NCBI RefSeq assembly: GCF_013377905.1
Contig: NZ_JABKAV010000005.1
Location: forward strand, 62,001 to 126,000
Length of the DNA: 64,000 bases
From: Hymenobacter terrestris
GTDB taxonomy: Bacteria > Bacteroidota > Bacteroidia > Cytophagales > Hymenobacteraceae
Reading direction: 5' to 3'
This document shows positions 30,929 to 39,829 of the stretch, in pieces. The notes below the pieces were generated by a model. It worked only from the letters and a program-made list of their open reading frames with translations. It was not told the DNA's origin and made no database searches. Position numbers and translations under genes: made by a program. How positions within the stretch are numbered: the stretch's first letter is position 1; each line of letters begins with the position of its first letter.

Positions 30929-33478
30929 CTACATCGGGTCCACGTCGGCGGCCAGGCGTACCTGCTTGAACTCCTTCTGGTCGCGCACTACGTCCATGGC
31001 GGCCAACACGTCGGCTTTGGCGGCCTTGAGCACGGTGTGTTCGCGGCTGAGCTTGATGGTGATTTCCTGAAGGTAGAAGTTGCGGATGCGGAAGATGTAG
31101 GGTGCCTCGGGGCCCAGCACGGCCTCGCGGCCCAGGCGGTCCACCAGTTCCTGGGTCAGTAGTAGCGCGGCCCGCTCGCCCACCGTTACATCCACGTGCT
31201 TCACCGTGAGGCGGATGATGCGCATGAAGGGCGGGTAGCCGTGCTCCCGGCGCTGGGTTATTTCGTACTCGTAGAACTCCAGGTAATCGTTGCGCATCAC
31301 CTTGTCGAAGATGACCTGCTCGGGGTCGGCGGTCTGAATAATCACGCGGCCCTTCTTGCCCTTGCGGCCCGCTCGTCCGCTCACCTGCACAAACATCTGG
31401 AAGGCCCGCTCGTGCGCCCGGAAATCGGGGTAGTGGATGATGGAGTCAGCGTTGATGATGCCTACTAAGCTCACGTTGGCGAAGTCGAGCCCCTTGGTAA
31501 CCATCTGGGTGCCCACCAGTACGTTGGTTTTCTGCTGCTCGAAGTCGGAAATAATCTGCTGGTAGGAGTTCTTGGCGCGGGTCGTGTCGAGGTCCATGCG
31601 CTGCACCTGGGCGGCGGGCAGCATTACCTTCAGGTCGTCCTCTATTTTCTCGGTGCCGAAGCCTACCGTTTTCACGTTGCGCGAGCCGCAGGCGGGGCAC
31701 TGGGTCGGCATCCGGTCGTGGTGGCCGCAGTAGTGGCAGCGCAGCTCGTGGGCCTGCTTGTGGTAGCTCAGGCTTACGGCACAGTTGGTGCATTTGGGAA
31801 TCCAGCCGCAGTCGAGGCAGTTGATAAACGGGGCGTAGCCGCGGCGGTTCTGGAACAGAATCACTTGCTCCTGCTGGGCCAACTTGCTTTCCATTTCGGC
31901 CATCAGCTCGGGCGTGAAGTGGTTGAGCATCGTTTTCTGCTCCCGGCTCTTGCGGGTGTCGACGAGCACGATTTCGGGCAGGCCGGCCTCGCCGAAGCGT
32001 TTGGTCAGGCTCACGAGGCCGTAGCGGCCGGCGCGGGCCTGGTAATAGGTTTCCACAGCCGGCGTGGCTGAGCCGAGCAGTGTTTTCGAGCCCTGGAAGT
32101 GCGCCATCATTAGGGCCACCTCGCGGGCATTGTAGCGCGGGGCTGGGTCGTACTGCTTGTAGCTCGATTCGTGCTCCTCGTCCACAATCGTGAGGGCAAG
32201 GTTATCGAAGGGCAGGAACACGGCCGAGCGCACGCCCACCACTACCTGAAACCGGCCCGAGAGCACCCCGTTCCACACTTCCACCCGCTCGTTGTCGGAG
32301 AATTTGGAGTGGTACACGCCCAGCCGCGAGCCGAATACCCGCATGAGCCGGGTGACAATCTGAGCCGTGAGGGCAATTTCGGGTAGCAGGTACAGTACCT
32401 GCCCACCACCATCCAGCGCCTGCTTGATCAGGTCGATGTAGATTTCCGTTTTGCCCGCGCCCGTTACGCCGTGCAACAGCACAATTTCCTTGCTCTGAAA
32501 CTCGCGCATTACCGCGTCGCGGGCTTCCACCTGCGTGTCGCTCAGCGTGAAGTGCATGTTGGCCTGGGCGTCGTCCTCATCCAGCGGGAAGCGCGACACA
32601 ATCTGGTCGAACTGCTCCAGAATACCGTTTTTTATGAGCGTGTTCACCGCCGAGGGCGACAGGTGCGGAGCCGACGTGAGGGCTGCTTTTTCGAGGCCCC
32701 GGTGGTTGGCGTGCTCGCTCTGGTACACGGGCACGCGCTGCAGGTAGCGCATCACCACATCGAGCTGCTTGGCTTTGCTGGCTAGCTGTCCGAACAGCTC
32801 CTCCAGGGCCGCCTCCGCTACGTAACGGTGCGCCAACCGCACCTTCTTCACCACTTTGGGCGAGAATTTATCCTTAAGATGCTCGAACAGGAACACCACG
32901 TCCTTCTGCATCAACGACTTGATGTACTTATGAAAGGACGCAATGCCCAGCACCTCACCCACCTCGGTAAACGTCAGCGACTTGCCCACTTCCTCGCCAG
33001 TACTCAGTGCATCCACCACCTTCTGCTCCTGCTCGCCGAGCGGGTAGGGGTGGGTTTTGGGCTCATAGGCCGGGTGCAGTTGCACCCGGCTCTCGGAACT
33101 GAGCTTGAGGGCGGAGGGCAGGGCCGCGTTTATCACTTCGCCCAACGTGCAGAGGTAGTATTCGGCAATCCAGGCAAACAGCTTTAGCTGGGGTTGGGTG
33201 ACCACCGGTGCATCGTCGATGAATTCGAGGATGTACTTGGCCTGGTAGGCGGCGGGCGGCGTCTGATGCACGGCCGCCACAATGCAGCTCAGCGTACGTT
33301 TGGCCCCGAACTGTACCAGCACGCGCCCGCCAATTACCACTTGGTCGCTCAGTTCGAACGGTACGCGGTAGGTATAGAGGCGGGGCAGTGGCAGGGGCAG
33401 AATCACGTCGGCGAACAGCGTGATGCGGTCGGCCGCCGCTTCCGGCGCGGGCTGCACAAAATCAAACGAAAGACTCAA
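30929..33478 (-). CDS. priA: primosomal protein N' (replication restart helicase)
   Basis: 849 residues. N-terminal DNA-binding region (DVILPLPLPRLYTYRVPFEL), then the helicase core: Walker A in LLHGVTGAGKTEIYIDLIKQ, DEEH box in LTIVDEEHESSYKQYDPAPR, motif III LLGSATPAVETYYQA. The zinc insert has eight Cys in four pairs (CLDC, CTNC, CHYC, CPAC) and is followed by GFGTEKIEDDLKVMLPAAQV and the motif VSGRAGRKGKKGRVIIQT. It reloads the replicative helicase at collapsed forks. No accessory gene lies beside it; convergent with the lipoprotein gene 22 bp away. Confidence 0.97.
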   Translation of the reverse strand: MSLSFDFVQPAPEAAADRITLFADVILPLPLPRLYTYRVPFELSDQVVIGGRVLVQFGAKRTLSCIVAAVHQTPPAAYQAKYILEFIDDAPVVTQPQLKLFAWIAEYYLCTLGEVINAALPSALKLSSESRVQLHPAYEPKTHPYPLGEQEQKVVDALSTGEEVGKSLTFTEVGEVLGIASFHKYIKSLMQKDVVFLFEHLKDKFSPKVVKKVRLAHRYVAEAALEELFGQLASKAKQLDVVMRYLQRVPVYQSEHANHRGLEKAALTSAPHLSPSAVNTLIKNGILEQFDQIVSRFPLDEDDAQANMHFTLSDTQVEARDAVMREFQSKEIVLLHGVTGAGKTEIYIDLIKQALDGGGQVLYLLPEIALTAQIVTRLMRVFGSRLGVYHSKFSDNERVEVWNGVLSGRFQVVVGVRSAVFLPFDNLALTIVDEEHESSYKQYDPAPRYNAREVALMMAHFQGSKTLLGSATPAVETYYQARAGRYGLVSLTKRFGEAGLPEIVLVDTRKSREQKTMLNHFTPELMAEMESKLAQQEQVILFQNRRGYAPFINCLDCGWIPKCTNCAVSLSYHKQAHELRCHYCGHHDRMPTQCPACGSRNVKTVGFGTEKIEDDLKVMLPAAQVQRMDLDTTRAKNSYQQIISDFEQQKTNVLVGTQMVTKGLDFANVSLVGIINADSIIHYPDFRAHERAFQMFVQVSGRAGRKGKKGRVIIQTADPEQVIFDKVMRNDYLEFYEYEITQRREHGYPPFMRIIRLTVKHVDVTVGERAALLLTQELVDRLGREAVLGPEAPYIFRIRNFYLQEITIKLSREHTVLKAAKADVLAAMDVVRDQKEFKQVRLAADVDPM

Positions 33479-33741
33479 CAGAAGGCAAAAACAGAAAGAC
33501 GAACACCGGCTAGCTGGCAGCAGCCCGCGGCGGCGGAACAGTTAGTAAAGATACAGCACTAGCCGGCCCCGCGGAAGCTGCCGCCGCAAATTCTGCCCGT
33601 TGCTACCATCGGGTTGGGCGCTTTATGCAGCGGGGCAGGAGCTTGACCAAACAGGTGGCCGGTATTATCTGCTGATGATATCTCGGGCCGGGTAGCTGGT
33701 ATTTCAAGCTGCGCAGTTGCAGTGGAATGTAGAGTCCTGAT
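33479..33741. other. intergenic region upstream of priA
   Basis: About 260 bp between priA and the GSCFA gene, both on minus. It holds the priA promoter but no perfect TTTG/TAnnTTTG pair is visible (best partial: TATCTTTA on minus near 33548-33555). No gene supported. Confidence 0.45.
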
Positions 33742-33780
33742 AAACACAAAACCCAGCCGGTGGGGCTGGGTTTTGTGTTT
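33742..33780 (-). terminator. terminator of the GSCFA gene
   Basis: Perfect 17-bp stem AAACACAAAACCCAGCC (33742-33758) with 33764-33780, 5-base loop. It begins within the stop codon of the GSCFA gene and ends in a T-rich stretch on minus. Confidence 0.85.
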
Positions 33781-36439
33781 ACTCTGCTTCTGGCTTTTCG
33801 GTCCCGGTTTTCTTGGCTGGCTTGGCAGCTGTTCGGGTTTTAGCCGGGGCCGGCTTAGCAGCGGTCGGCTTCGGATCAGTTGATGCCTTACCGGCCGCTG
33901 CTTTGGGCTTAGCCGCGGCTTTTGGAGTCGCCTTGGTAGTTGCCTCCCTGGTAGCCTTAGGTTTTGCTTTGGCTGGCGCTTTAGGCTTGGCAACCGACTT
34001 CGCAGGGGCCGCTGGCTTCGGTGTGGCCGCAGACTCAGTGGCTGCTTCCTTAGGCTTTGCCGCAACTTCGGGCGTAGCCAGGGCTGCGGCTGGAGCTTTC
34101 GGTTTGGCGGCAGCTCGCTTCCGGGCAGGAGCCTTGGCGGGTTTCGTTGCTGGAGCTGGCTGGGTAGCCGCTTCTGGTGGCGCAGCCTCGGTTGCTACAG
34201 CTTCGGGAGCCGCTTTGCGTTGTGCAGCGGGTTTGCGGCGAGCAGGCCGCGCTGCCGGTTTGGCCGCGGCAGGCTCTAGTGTTGCAGGAGCGGCAGGAGC
34301 GGCAGGAGCGGGTGTGGCTACCGGAGCCGCCGCTACTGGCGCAGCTTCAATGGGTGTTGGTGTGGCCGGAGCAACTGATGGCTGCCGGGCCGCTTTCGGC
34401 CTTGGGGCGCGCTGCTTTGTGGCTGGCTTCTTGCTTGCTTCAGCAGATACCGGTACGGTCGAGCTCGGCATCATCGGCTCAGCAGCATTGTCCTCCGTGG
34501 GCGTAGACGTTGCCTCCGTGGCCTTATCATCAGTGACGGGGGTAGGGCTTTCGGCATCAGTGGCATAGAGGGGCTGACGGCCGGGTCGGCCCCCATAGCG
34601 TGGGGCCTGCTCGCGCTTATTACCCCTCCGATTGTTGCGGCCACGGCGGGCTTCAGGCGTTGTCTCGTCGGCCTCCGGTGTGGCCGGCTCGGTTTCATCA
34701 GGGCTTGCTGGCTCGGTTGGGCTGTCGGCCGGAACAGGGGGCGTGGACTGCGGGCGGGGCTGGCGCAACTGCGCTTCCGTTACGTATACCACTTCCGATG
34801 CTGGCTCGTCGCCGTTGTCAGACTGGAGGGTGGCGTCCGGGGCAGTAGGCTGCAACTCGTCGGGTAGCGGCGCAGACGCGGTGGCTATGACGCTGCCCTC
34901 GGGCTGCCCTTCGACATTGCCCTGCTCAGCGGCTAGGCGGGCGTGCTTGCGCTTGGTGCGCTTGGCTCCACCCCGCGAGCGGCGCTTCTTACGGCGGGCC
35001 GCTTCCTCAGGCGTTTCCGGCTCACCCGATTGCTCGCTTTCGTCAGTTTCGTCGTCCTCGTCAGTTTCGACCTCGTCTGTCAGGTCGGTGATGGTGGGCG
35101 AGTAGGCGTGGTCGTAAGCCGATTCGGCCGATACAGTCGAATCGGTTGTGTCAGTTGTATCGGCTTCCTCTATTTCCGTCTCTTCGGCATCCTCTACCAA
35201 CAGGCCAGAACCGGGCCGGATGAGGCTGGCCTGGGACGTAAGCCGGGTTTTGGCAAATACGGCCCGGTTGATTTCCTTCTTCGCAGCTTGCTTTTTACCG
35301 GCAGCGGGCTTGGCTACGGGCTCGGTGGCTGCCGCTGCTACCAGCTCGGCAGCGGGCTGCGCTTTCTGAGTCGCAGCCTGGTCGTCGAATGAGCCGATGT
35401 CGATGCGCTCCTCGCCATCGTCGTATACTTCTTCTTCGGCCGGGGCCGCCACTTTAGGCTCGGGCAGGTTGGCCAACTCACGCTCCACATGCAGCAGCTC
35501 CATGCGCACATCAGCGGTGGTGCTGAGCTTGCGCAGACGTTCGAGCGTGCTTTCCAGGAAGGCGCGGTGCTCGGGGGCAGCCGGGTGCAGGGGCCGGTGG
35601 CCTAGGTTCTGCCGGATACCTTCCCACTCCTTCTTGAAGCGCCCGAAAGCCGCGTCGAAGTAAGTGCGCGTAAATTTCTCCCACACGTAGTTCTCGGCCG
35701 TTTCCGAGAGGTGGAGCATATCGGCGGCGTAAAAGCGGTAGTCACGCAAATCGTCTACTAGCAGCTCGTAAGCCGGGAAGTAGGTAACATCGGGCAGCAA
35801 CTCGCTCAGGTAATGGCAAGCCACGCGCAGCATCGCCTTGCTGGCCGAGTTTAGCACCAGCGTATCCTTGAGGTGGCGCACGGGGCTCACCGTTAGTATA
35901 AAGCGCAGCTTGGGACTTACGCGGCGCAGGTAAGCGTGGGTTTCGGCCACGGCTGCAATAATTTCATCGGCCGTCAGCAGCTCCTTATCGAACTGATCAG
36001 CCGCAACCTTATGGCAGTTGCTCACCAACTCGTCGGTTTCACGCAGGCGGTAGGCAAAGGCCGAGCCCAGCGTGAGTATCACTACATCGGCCGTGGCGAG
36101 AAACACGCCCACCTCGCGGGTAAGTTGGTTGATATGCTGCAACAGCTCCACCGGCGAGTCGGCCCCGATTTCGGCGTGCAGGTCGTAGCTCTGCCAGCGG
36201 CCGCGGGCTTCTACCAAGTGTTGCTGCCAATCAACATCCTCGCCAGCCGCTGCGCGTAGCAGCTTGCAGGCCGAGATGGGGTTGAACACGGTGCCGAACG
36301 GGTTAACCAGCGTCGCGACCTTGAACTCGGTCAGGCGCGCGCCGATAGCATCCGAAAAGCAGGAGCCCAGCGTGAGCACCCGGGCCGAAGGCGGCAGCTG
36401 GTGGGGGAGGGGCGTAAGCGGAATTTCAGTACGAAACAT
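33779..36439 (-). CDS. GSCFA-domain protein with very long low-complexity C-terminal tail
   Basis: 886 residues. The GSCFA domain occupies about 1-320: VLTLGSCFSDAIGARLTEF gives the family its name, with VNPFGTVFNPIS, VVILTLGSAFAYRL, FILTVSPVRHLKDTLVLNSA and FPAYELLVDDLRDYRFYAAD. The domain is an SGNH-hydrolase-like fold of unknown substrate. Normal GSCFA proteins end near residue 320-340. Here about 550 further residues follow: an acidic stretch (ETDEDDETDESE), two basic blocks (RRKKRRSRGGAKRTKRKHAR and RRGRNNRRGNKR), and a long Ala/Lys/Pro-rich tail (KPKAPAKAKPKAT...). No signal peptide. The basic and RG-rich blocks look RNA- or polyanion-binding. The gene is its own unit, bounded by terminators. 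Confidence 0.9.
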   Translation of the reverse strand: MFRTEIPLTPLPHQLPPSARVLTLGSCFSDAIGARLTEFKVATLVNPFGTVFNPISACKLLRAAAGEDVDWQQHLVEARGRWQSYDLHAEIGADSPVELLQHINQLTREVGVFLATADVVILTLGSAFAYRLRETDELVSNCHKVAADQFDKELLTADEIIAAVAETHAYLRRVSPKLRFILTVSPVRHLKDTLVLNSASKAMLRVACHYLSELLPDVTYFPAYELLVDDLRDYRFYAADMLHLSETAENYVWEKFTRTYFDAAFGRFKKEWEGIRQNLGHRPLHPAAPEHRAFLESTLERLRKLSTTADVRMELLHVERELANLPEPKVAAPAEEEVYDDGEERIDIGSFDDQAATQKAQPAAELVAAAATEPVAKPAAGKKQAAKKEINRAVFAKTRLTSQASLIRPGSGLLVEDAEETEIEEADTTDTTDSTVSAESAYDHAYSPTITDLTDEVETDEDDETDESEQSGEPETPEEAARRKKRRSRGGAKRTKRKHARLAAEQGNVEGQPEGSVIATASAPLPDELQPTAPDATLQSDNGDEPASEVVYVTEAQLRQPRPQSTPPVPADSPTEPASPDETEPATPEADETTPEARRGRNNRRGNKREQAPRYGGRPGRQPLYATDAESPTPVTDDKATEATSTPTEDNAAEPMMPSSTVPVSAEASKKPATKQRAPRPKAARQPSVAPATPTPIEAAPVAAAPVATPAPAAPAAPATLEPAAAKPAARPARRKPAAQRKAAPEAVATEAAPPEAATQPAPATKPAKAPARKRAAAKPKAPAAALATPEVAAKPKEAATESAATPKPAAPAKSVAKPKAPAKAKPKATREATTKATPKAAAKPKAAAGKASTDPKPTAAKPAPAKTRTAAKPAKKTGTEKPEAE

Positions 36440-36666
36440 TGGGCTGAATTAGACCCCGGACGGGCCAACGGGCAGGCAACCTACTCAACCGCCCGCTTGC
36501 GGCCAAACGGGCCGGTCAGCGGGGCGCATCTCCTACATGGAAACGCGGCTCAGTTGCTGCCTTGAAGATGGGAGAGAGATGCCGCCAGCCGCTCCGAAAA
36601 GCAGCCGACTGAGCAGTTGTACGAACAAAGGTCGTAATAAGTGCTGCAGTATACGGCAGCGCCGAT

Positions 36667-36708
36667 AAACAAAACGCCCGGCTGCTAAAGCAACCGGGCG
36701 TTTTGTTT
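36667..36708 (-). terminator. terminator of the rpsF-rpsR-rplI operon
   Basis: 15-bp perfect stem AAACAAAACGCCCGG (36667-36681) with 36694-36708, 12-base loop; T-rich on the 3' side in minus orientation. Located 26 bp after the rplI stop. Confidence 0.85.
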
Positions 36709-36733
36709 GCCTCAATGGCGTTTCTGTGGTAGC

Positions 36734-37177
36734 CTACTCGGCCACTACGTTGAAACGAATCTTGTGCTTCACCTCGCGGTGCAGGTCGGCCGAAGCAGTG
36801 TACTCGCCTACCGACGTGGGGTCGGTGTCGAACGAGAGACGCTTGCGGTCTACCTCGATACCCTTCGCCTTGAGGGCGTCGGAGAGCTGCAGTGTGGTTA
36901 CGCGGCCGAAAATTTTGCCGCTTTCACCCACCTTAGCCGGGATGTCGAGAACCATGTCACCGATCTGGTCGGCCAGGCCCTGGGCATCGCCCTTCACCTT
37001 GTCGGCCTTGTGAGCGGCCTGACGGACGTTCTCGGCAACGATTTTCTTGTTGGTTTTGTCGGCCAGTACGGCCAGGCCCTGGGGCATCAGGTAATTGCGG
37101 CCGTAGCCGGGCTTTACCGTCACGAGGTCGTTCTTGTAGCCGAGGCCCTTAACGTCGTCTTTCAGAAATACTTCCAT
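36734..37177 (-). CDS. rplI: 50S ribosomal protein L9
   Basis: 147 residues, the normal length. Starts MEVFLKDDVKGLGYKNDLVT; the L9 signature GYGRNYLMPQGLAVLADKTN is intact, followed by the connecting helix and the C-terminal domain (IFGRVTTLQLSDALKAKGIE). L9 binds 23S rRNA at the base of the L1 stalk. Last gene of the rpsF-rpsR-rplI group; a 112-bp spacer with an inverted repeat separates it from rpsR. Confidence 0.97.
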   Translation of the reverse strand: MEVFLKDDVKGLGYKNDLVTVKPGYGRNYLMPQGLAVLADKTNKKIVAENVRQAAHKADKVKGDAQGLADQIGDMVLDIPAKVGESGKIFGRVTTLQLSDALKAKGIEVDRKRLSFDTDPTSVGEYTASADLHREVKHKIRFNVVAE

Positions 37178-37185
37178 GATTTTTC

Positions 37186-37285
37186 TAGTATTGAGTATTG
37201 GGTAGTTAGTAGTGAGATGAAGTAGACATTTGTGGAATTAACACCAACGAAATCTAACTACTCAATACTAACTACTCACTACTAA
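37186..37285. repeat. imperfect inverted repeat of TAGTATTGAGTAG-type units
   Basis: TAGTATTGAGTATTGGGTAG onward (37186-37216) pairs imperfectly with CTAACTACTCAATACTAACT onward (37254-37285); the internal TAGACATTT is also mirrored by AAATGTCTA at its far edge. Similar GAGTATTGAGTAGT text occurs between actF and coxB (about 47052-47066). Between rpsR and rplI it may alter the ratio of the two products. Confidence 0.6.
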
Positions 37286-37289
37286 ATGT

Positions 37290-37559
37290 CTATTTCAACG
37301 AGTCGGTTACGTAGGGCATCAGGGCCAGGTGGCGCGCCTTGGCTACTGCCTGGGCTACTTTACGCTGGAACTTGAGGCTGGTGCCGGTAATACGACGGGG
37401 CAGAATGCGGCCCTGCTCGTTGACGAACTTCAGCAGGAAGTTCGGGTCTTTGTAGTCGACGTACTTGATACCGGCTTTCTGAAAGCGGCAGTACTTCTTA
37501 CGGGCGTCCTGCTTGTGCAGACGCTCGTTGGCGAGACTCATTTTACGTTGCTTAGCCAA
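37290..37559 (-). CDS. rpsR: 30S ribosomal protein S18
   Basis: 89 residues. Contains [40 protein letters not shown] and [12 protein letters not shown], the full S18 core. Start given at 37559 overlaps the end of rpsF by 8 bp; a start at the internal Met (37541, [11 protein letters not shown]) is equally possible. It binds S6 in the small subunit platform, in keeping with the adjoining rpsF. Confidence 0.95.
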   Translation of the reverse strand: MAKQRKMSLANERLHKQDARKKYCRFQKAGIKYVDYKDPNFLLKFVNEQGRILPRRITGTSLKFQRKVAQAVAKARHLALMPYVTDSLK

Positions 37560-37923
37560 CTGCTTCGGACGTTTTAGGTTTGGGTTGATTCATTTCGCCT
37601 TTGCGACGACGGCCAGCGTACTCCAGAGCGTACTTATCGAGTACGGTAGTCAGGAAACGGATGACGCGCTCATCACGACGGAAGGCCAGCTCCAGCACAT
37701 CTACAATGTTGCCTTCGCCGGTGAACTCCACGAGGAAATAATACCCGGTGTTTTTTTTCTCGATCGGGTAGGCCAGCTTTTTGAGGCCCCACGATTCGAG
37801 GTTGATGATGTCGGCGCTATTTTCCTTAAGCACCTGCGAGAACTTCTCGACCGTCTCTTGGACCTGACTCTCGTTTAGAACGGGAGTGAGGACGAAGACC
37901 GTCTCGTAATTTCTTACTGCCAT
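37552..37923 (-). CDS. rpsF: 30S ribosomal protein S6
   Basis: 123 residues. Starts [40 protein letters not shown] is the S6 signature and the [20 protein letters not shown] helix completes the fold. The short C-terminal extension ([18 protein letters not shown]) is usual in this phylum. First gene of the operon; overlaps rpsR. Confidence 0.97.
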   Translation of the reverse strand: MAVRNYETVFVLTPVLNESQVQETVEKFSQVLKENSADIINLESWGLKKLAYPIEKKNTGYYFLVEFTGEGNIVDVLELAFRRDERVIRFLTTVLDKYALEYAGRRRKGEMNQPKPKTSEAVG

Positions 37924-37964
37924 TACGACGGGGTGGAATATGATGTGAAAAAATAAATGAGGGG

Positions 37965-37972
37965 CAAAGGTA
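37965..37972 (-). promoter_or_regulatory. rpsF: Bacteroidota-type -7 box upstream of rpsF
   Basis: Minus strand reads TACCTTTG, exact match to TAnnTTTG, 42 bp before the rpsF start. A TTTG -33 element at the normal distance is not evident, so the call is tentative. Confidence 0.45.
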
Positions 37973-38233
37973 TGCTTTTTAGCCGCAATAACCAGCTATA
38001 TTCAAGTAGATTACAGGGAAAGTTTTGTAGCACAGCTTTTTGAGTGCTTCTGCTCAAACCTTCTCCTTAATAGTGGGGTTTTTTGGCTGAGCAGGGCATG
38101 AGACAATACTGATGTGGCAACAGGTTCGGAGCCAAGCCGAATAGCTGGGCGTTGGGGCAGGAAAAGGCGCAAAATTAGAGAGCTTAGAATAAGTCTAAGC
38201 TTGCCTATAAGGTCGATTTTTCGCCCCCGTTGG

Positions 38234-38264
38234 TTTGTTCTCTGGCTTTCCCAAGTTACATTTG
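38234..38264 (+). promoter_or_regulatory. actA: consensus Bacteroidota promoter of the act-cox operon
   Basis: TTTG at 38234-38237, 19 bp spacer, TACATTTG at 38257-38264: a full match to the TTTG-N19-TAnnTTTG consensus read by the phylum's primary sigma factor. It ends 47 bp before the actA ATG. The rest of the 388-bp gap from rpsF to actA holds no gene that I can support. Confidence 0.8.
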
Positions 38265-38311
38265 TGGCCTTGAAGCACCCCCGCGTTTCTTTTTTTTAGC
38301 TAATCTGTGCG

Positions 38312-39664
38312 ATGGATAGCATCCGACTACGTTCCCTTCCCCGCCTCTTTCTTGCTCTGCTTCTGTTCTTTGTCAGCTTTGGTTATGCCATGGCGCAGGG
38401 AGCACAGCCAGCAGCCGGCGAAATAGGCTCATCTAAAAACCCCAGTGAGGTGGGTGTAACGCCCGGCACCGTAGCCGCCGCTGCGCCGGCCGCCGCTGCT
38501 GGTACCACTACCGCCGATCCGGCTGCTATTGCCGCCGGTGATGCCTTGTTCAAAGGCAATTGCGCCCAGTGCCACGCCATCAACGAAGTGGTAGTGGGAC
38601 CAGCTATGGCTGGTATCACCAAGCGCCGGCCCATGTCGTGGATCATTCCGTGGATTAAAAACTCGAGCAAAGTAGTCGCTAGCGGCGACGCTTATGCAGT
38701 AGCGCTCTATAACAAGTACCAGAAGCAGCAGATGCCGAGCTTTCAGCTTTCAGATGCTGAAATCACATCTATCGTTGCTTACATAACCTCGGAAGAGGGT
38801 AAGCCTACGGTAGGTACAGGAATCGCCCCAACCGACGGTTCACAAGCTTTGGTAGATGGCACAGCTGCTGCCAACGGTGAGGCCAGCAGTTCGATGAACA
38901 TCCTGCTGATTGTGCTGGTGGTGGTGCTGATTGTACTGGTGGTAACGCTGGTTATCATTGCCAACATCATGAAGGACGTGCTACGGGGCCGCAAGGACCT
39001 TGACGGCCGCGACCGGGAGCAGATCGAGGAGCGTTTCGACTACAGCCGCATTTACAAGTCGACGGCCGTGCGCGGTATCGTGGGCACCGTGTTTGTACTG
39101 GCTGTGCTCTATGAAACTATCCAAGGCGCCATGGGCGTGGGCCTAAGCCAGGGTTACCAGCCTACCCAGCCCATTGCCTTCTCGCACAAGCTGCACGCTG
39201 GTGAAAACCAGATCAACTGCGCTTACTGCCACACTTCGGTGTACAAGGGCAAGTCGGCCAACATCCCGTCGCCTAACATCTGTATGAACTGCCACTCGCA
39301 GATCAAAACGGAGTCGCCGGAAATCAAGAAGATCTATCGTGCCATCGAGCGCAAGCAGCCTATCCAGTGGGTGCGAGTACACAACATCCCCGATCTGGCC
39401 TACTTCAACCACTCCCAGCACACCCAAGTGGCCGGTCTGGAATGCGTAACCTGCCACGGTCCTATCGAGAACATGGAAGTGGTTTACCAATACTCGGCCC
39501 TCACAATGGGCTGGTGCATCAACTGCCACCGCGAGACGCCGCTCAACACCAAGGGCAACGGCTACTACGACAACCTCGTGAAGCTGCATGACTCCAAGAA
39601 CGGCGCAGTTCCCTTCACGGTATCGTCGAACGGCGGCACCGAGTGCTCGAAGTGCCACTACTAA
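38312..39664 (+). CDS. actA: alternative complex III subunit A, multiheme cytochrome c with N-terminal monoheme domain
   Basis: 450 residues. Signal peptide to about residue 28 (VSFGYAMAQ). Residues about 70-155 are a class I cytochrome c: CAQCH at 84 and axial Met in KQQMPSF. A linker and membrane helix (MNILLIVLVVVLIVLVVTLV) lead to a second helix and then the ActA heme part with five more sites: CAYCH, CMNCH, CVTCH, CINCH and CSKCH at the very end. Six hemes in total. ActA collects electrons within alternative complex III, the quinol:cytochrome c oxidoreductase used instead of bc1 in this phylum. First gene of the operon, 165 bp before actB. Confidence 0.95.
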   Translation: MDSIRLRSLPRLFLALLLFFVSFGYAMAQGAQPAAGEIGSSKNPSEVGVTPGTVAAAAPAAAAGTTTADPAAIAAGDALFKGNCAQCHAINEVVVGPAMAGITKRRPMSWIIPWIKNSSKVVASGDAYAVALYNKYQKQQMPSFQLSDAEITSIVAYITSEEGKPTVGTGIAPTDGSQALVDGTAAANGEASSSMNILLIVLVVVLIVLVVTLVIIANIMKDVLRGRKDLDGRDREQIEERFDYSRIYKSTAVRGIVGTVFVLAVLYETIQGAMGVGLSQGYQPTQPIAFSHKLHAGENQINCAYCHTSVYKGKSANIPSPNICMNCHSQIKTESPEIKKIYRAIERKQPIQWVRVHNIPDLAYFNHSQHTQVAGLECVTCHGPIENMEVVYQYSALTMGWCINCHRETPLNTKGNGYYDNLVKLHDSKNGAVPFTVSSNGGTECSKCHY

Positions 39665-39829
39665 GCGCTTAGTGCTGAAGGTTGCGGAAGGTAACGAAAA
39701 CTGCCCTCCTTAACCTTCAGCCCAATAAGCCATACATACAACTTCCCAAGTCAAGACAAGTACCCTCTTGCAAACCGCAGGGCGTCGAACATAAGACCCC
39801 CGGTGCGCAGGAACCCAAGCCCCCAACAA

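Noticed and set aside
33559..34568. Alternative frames in the GSCFA tail (both strands)
   Set aside because: Low-complexity GC-rich sequence stays open in several frames; only the frame joined to the GSCFA domain is supported.
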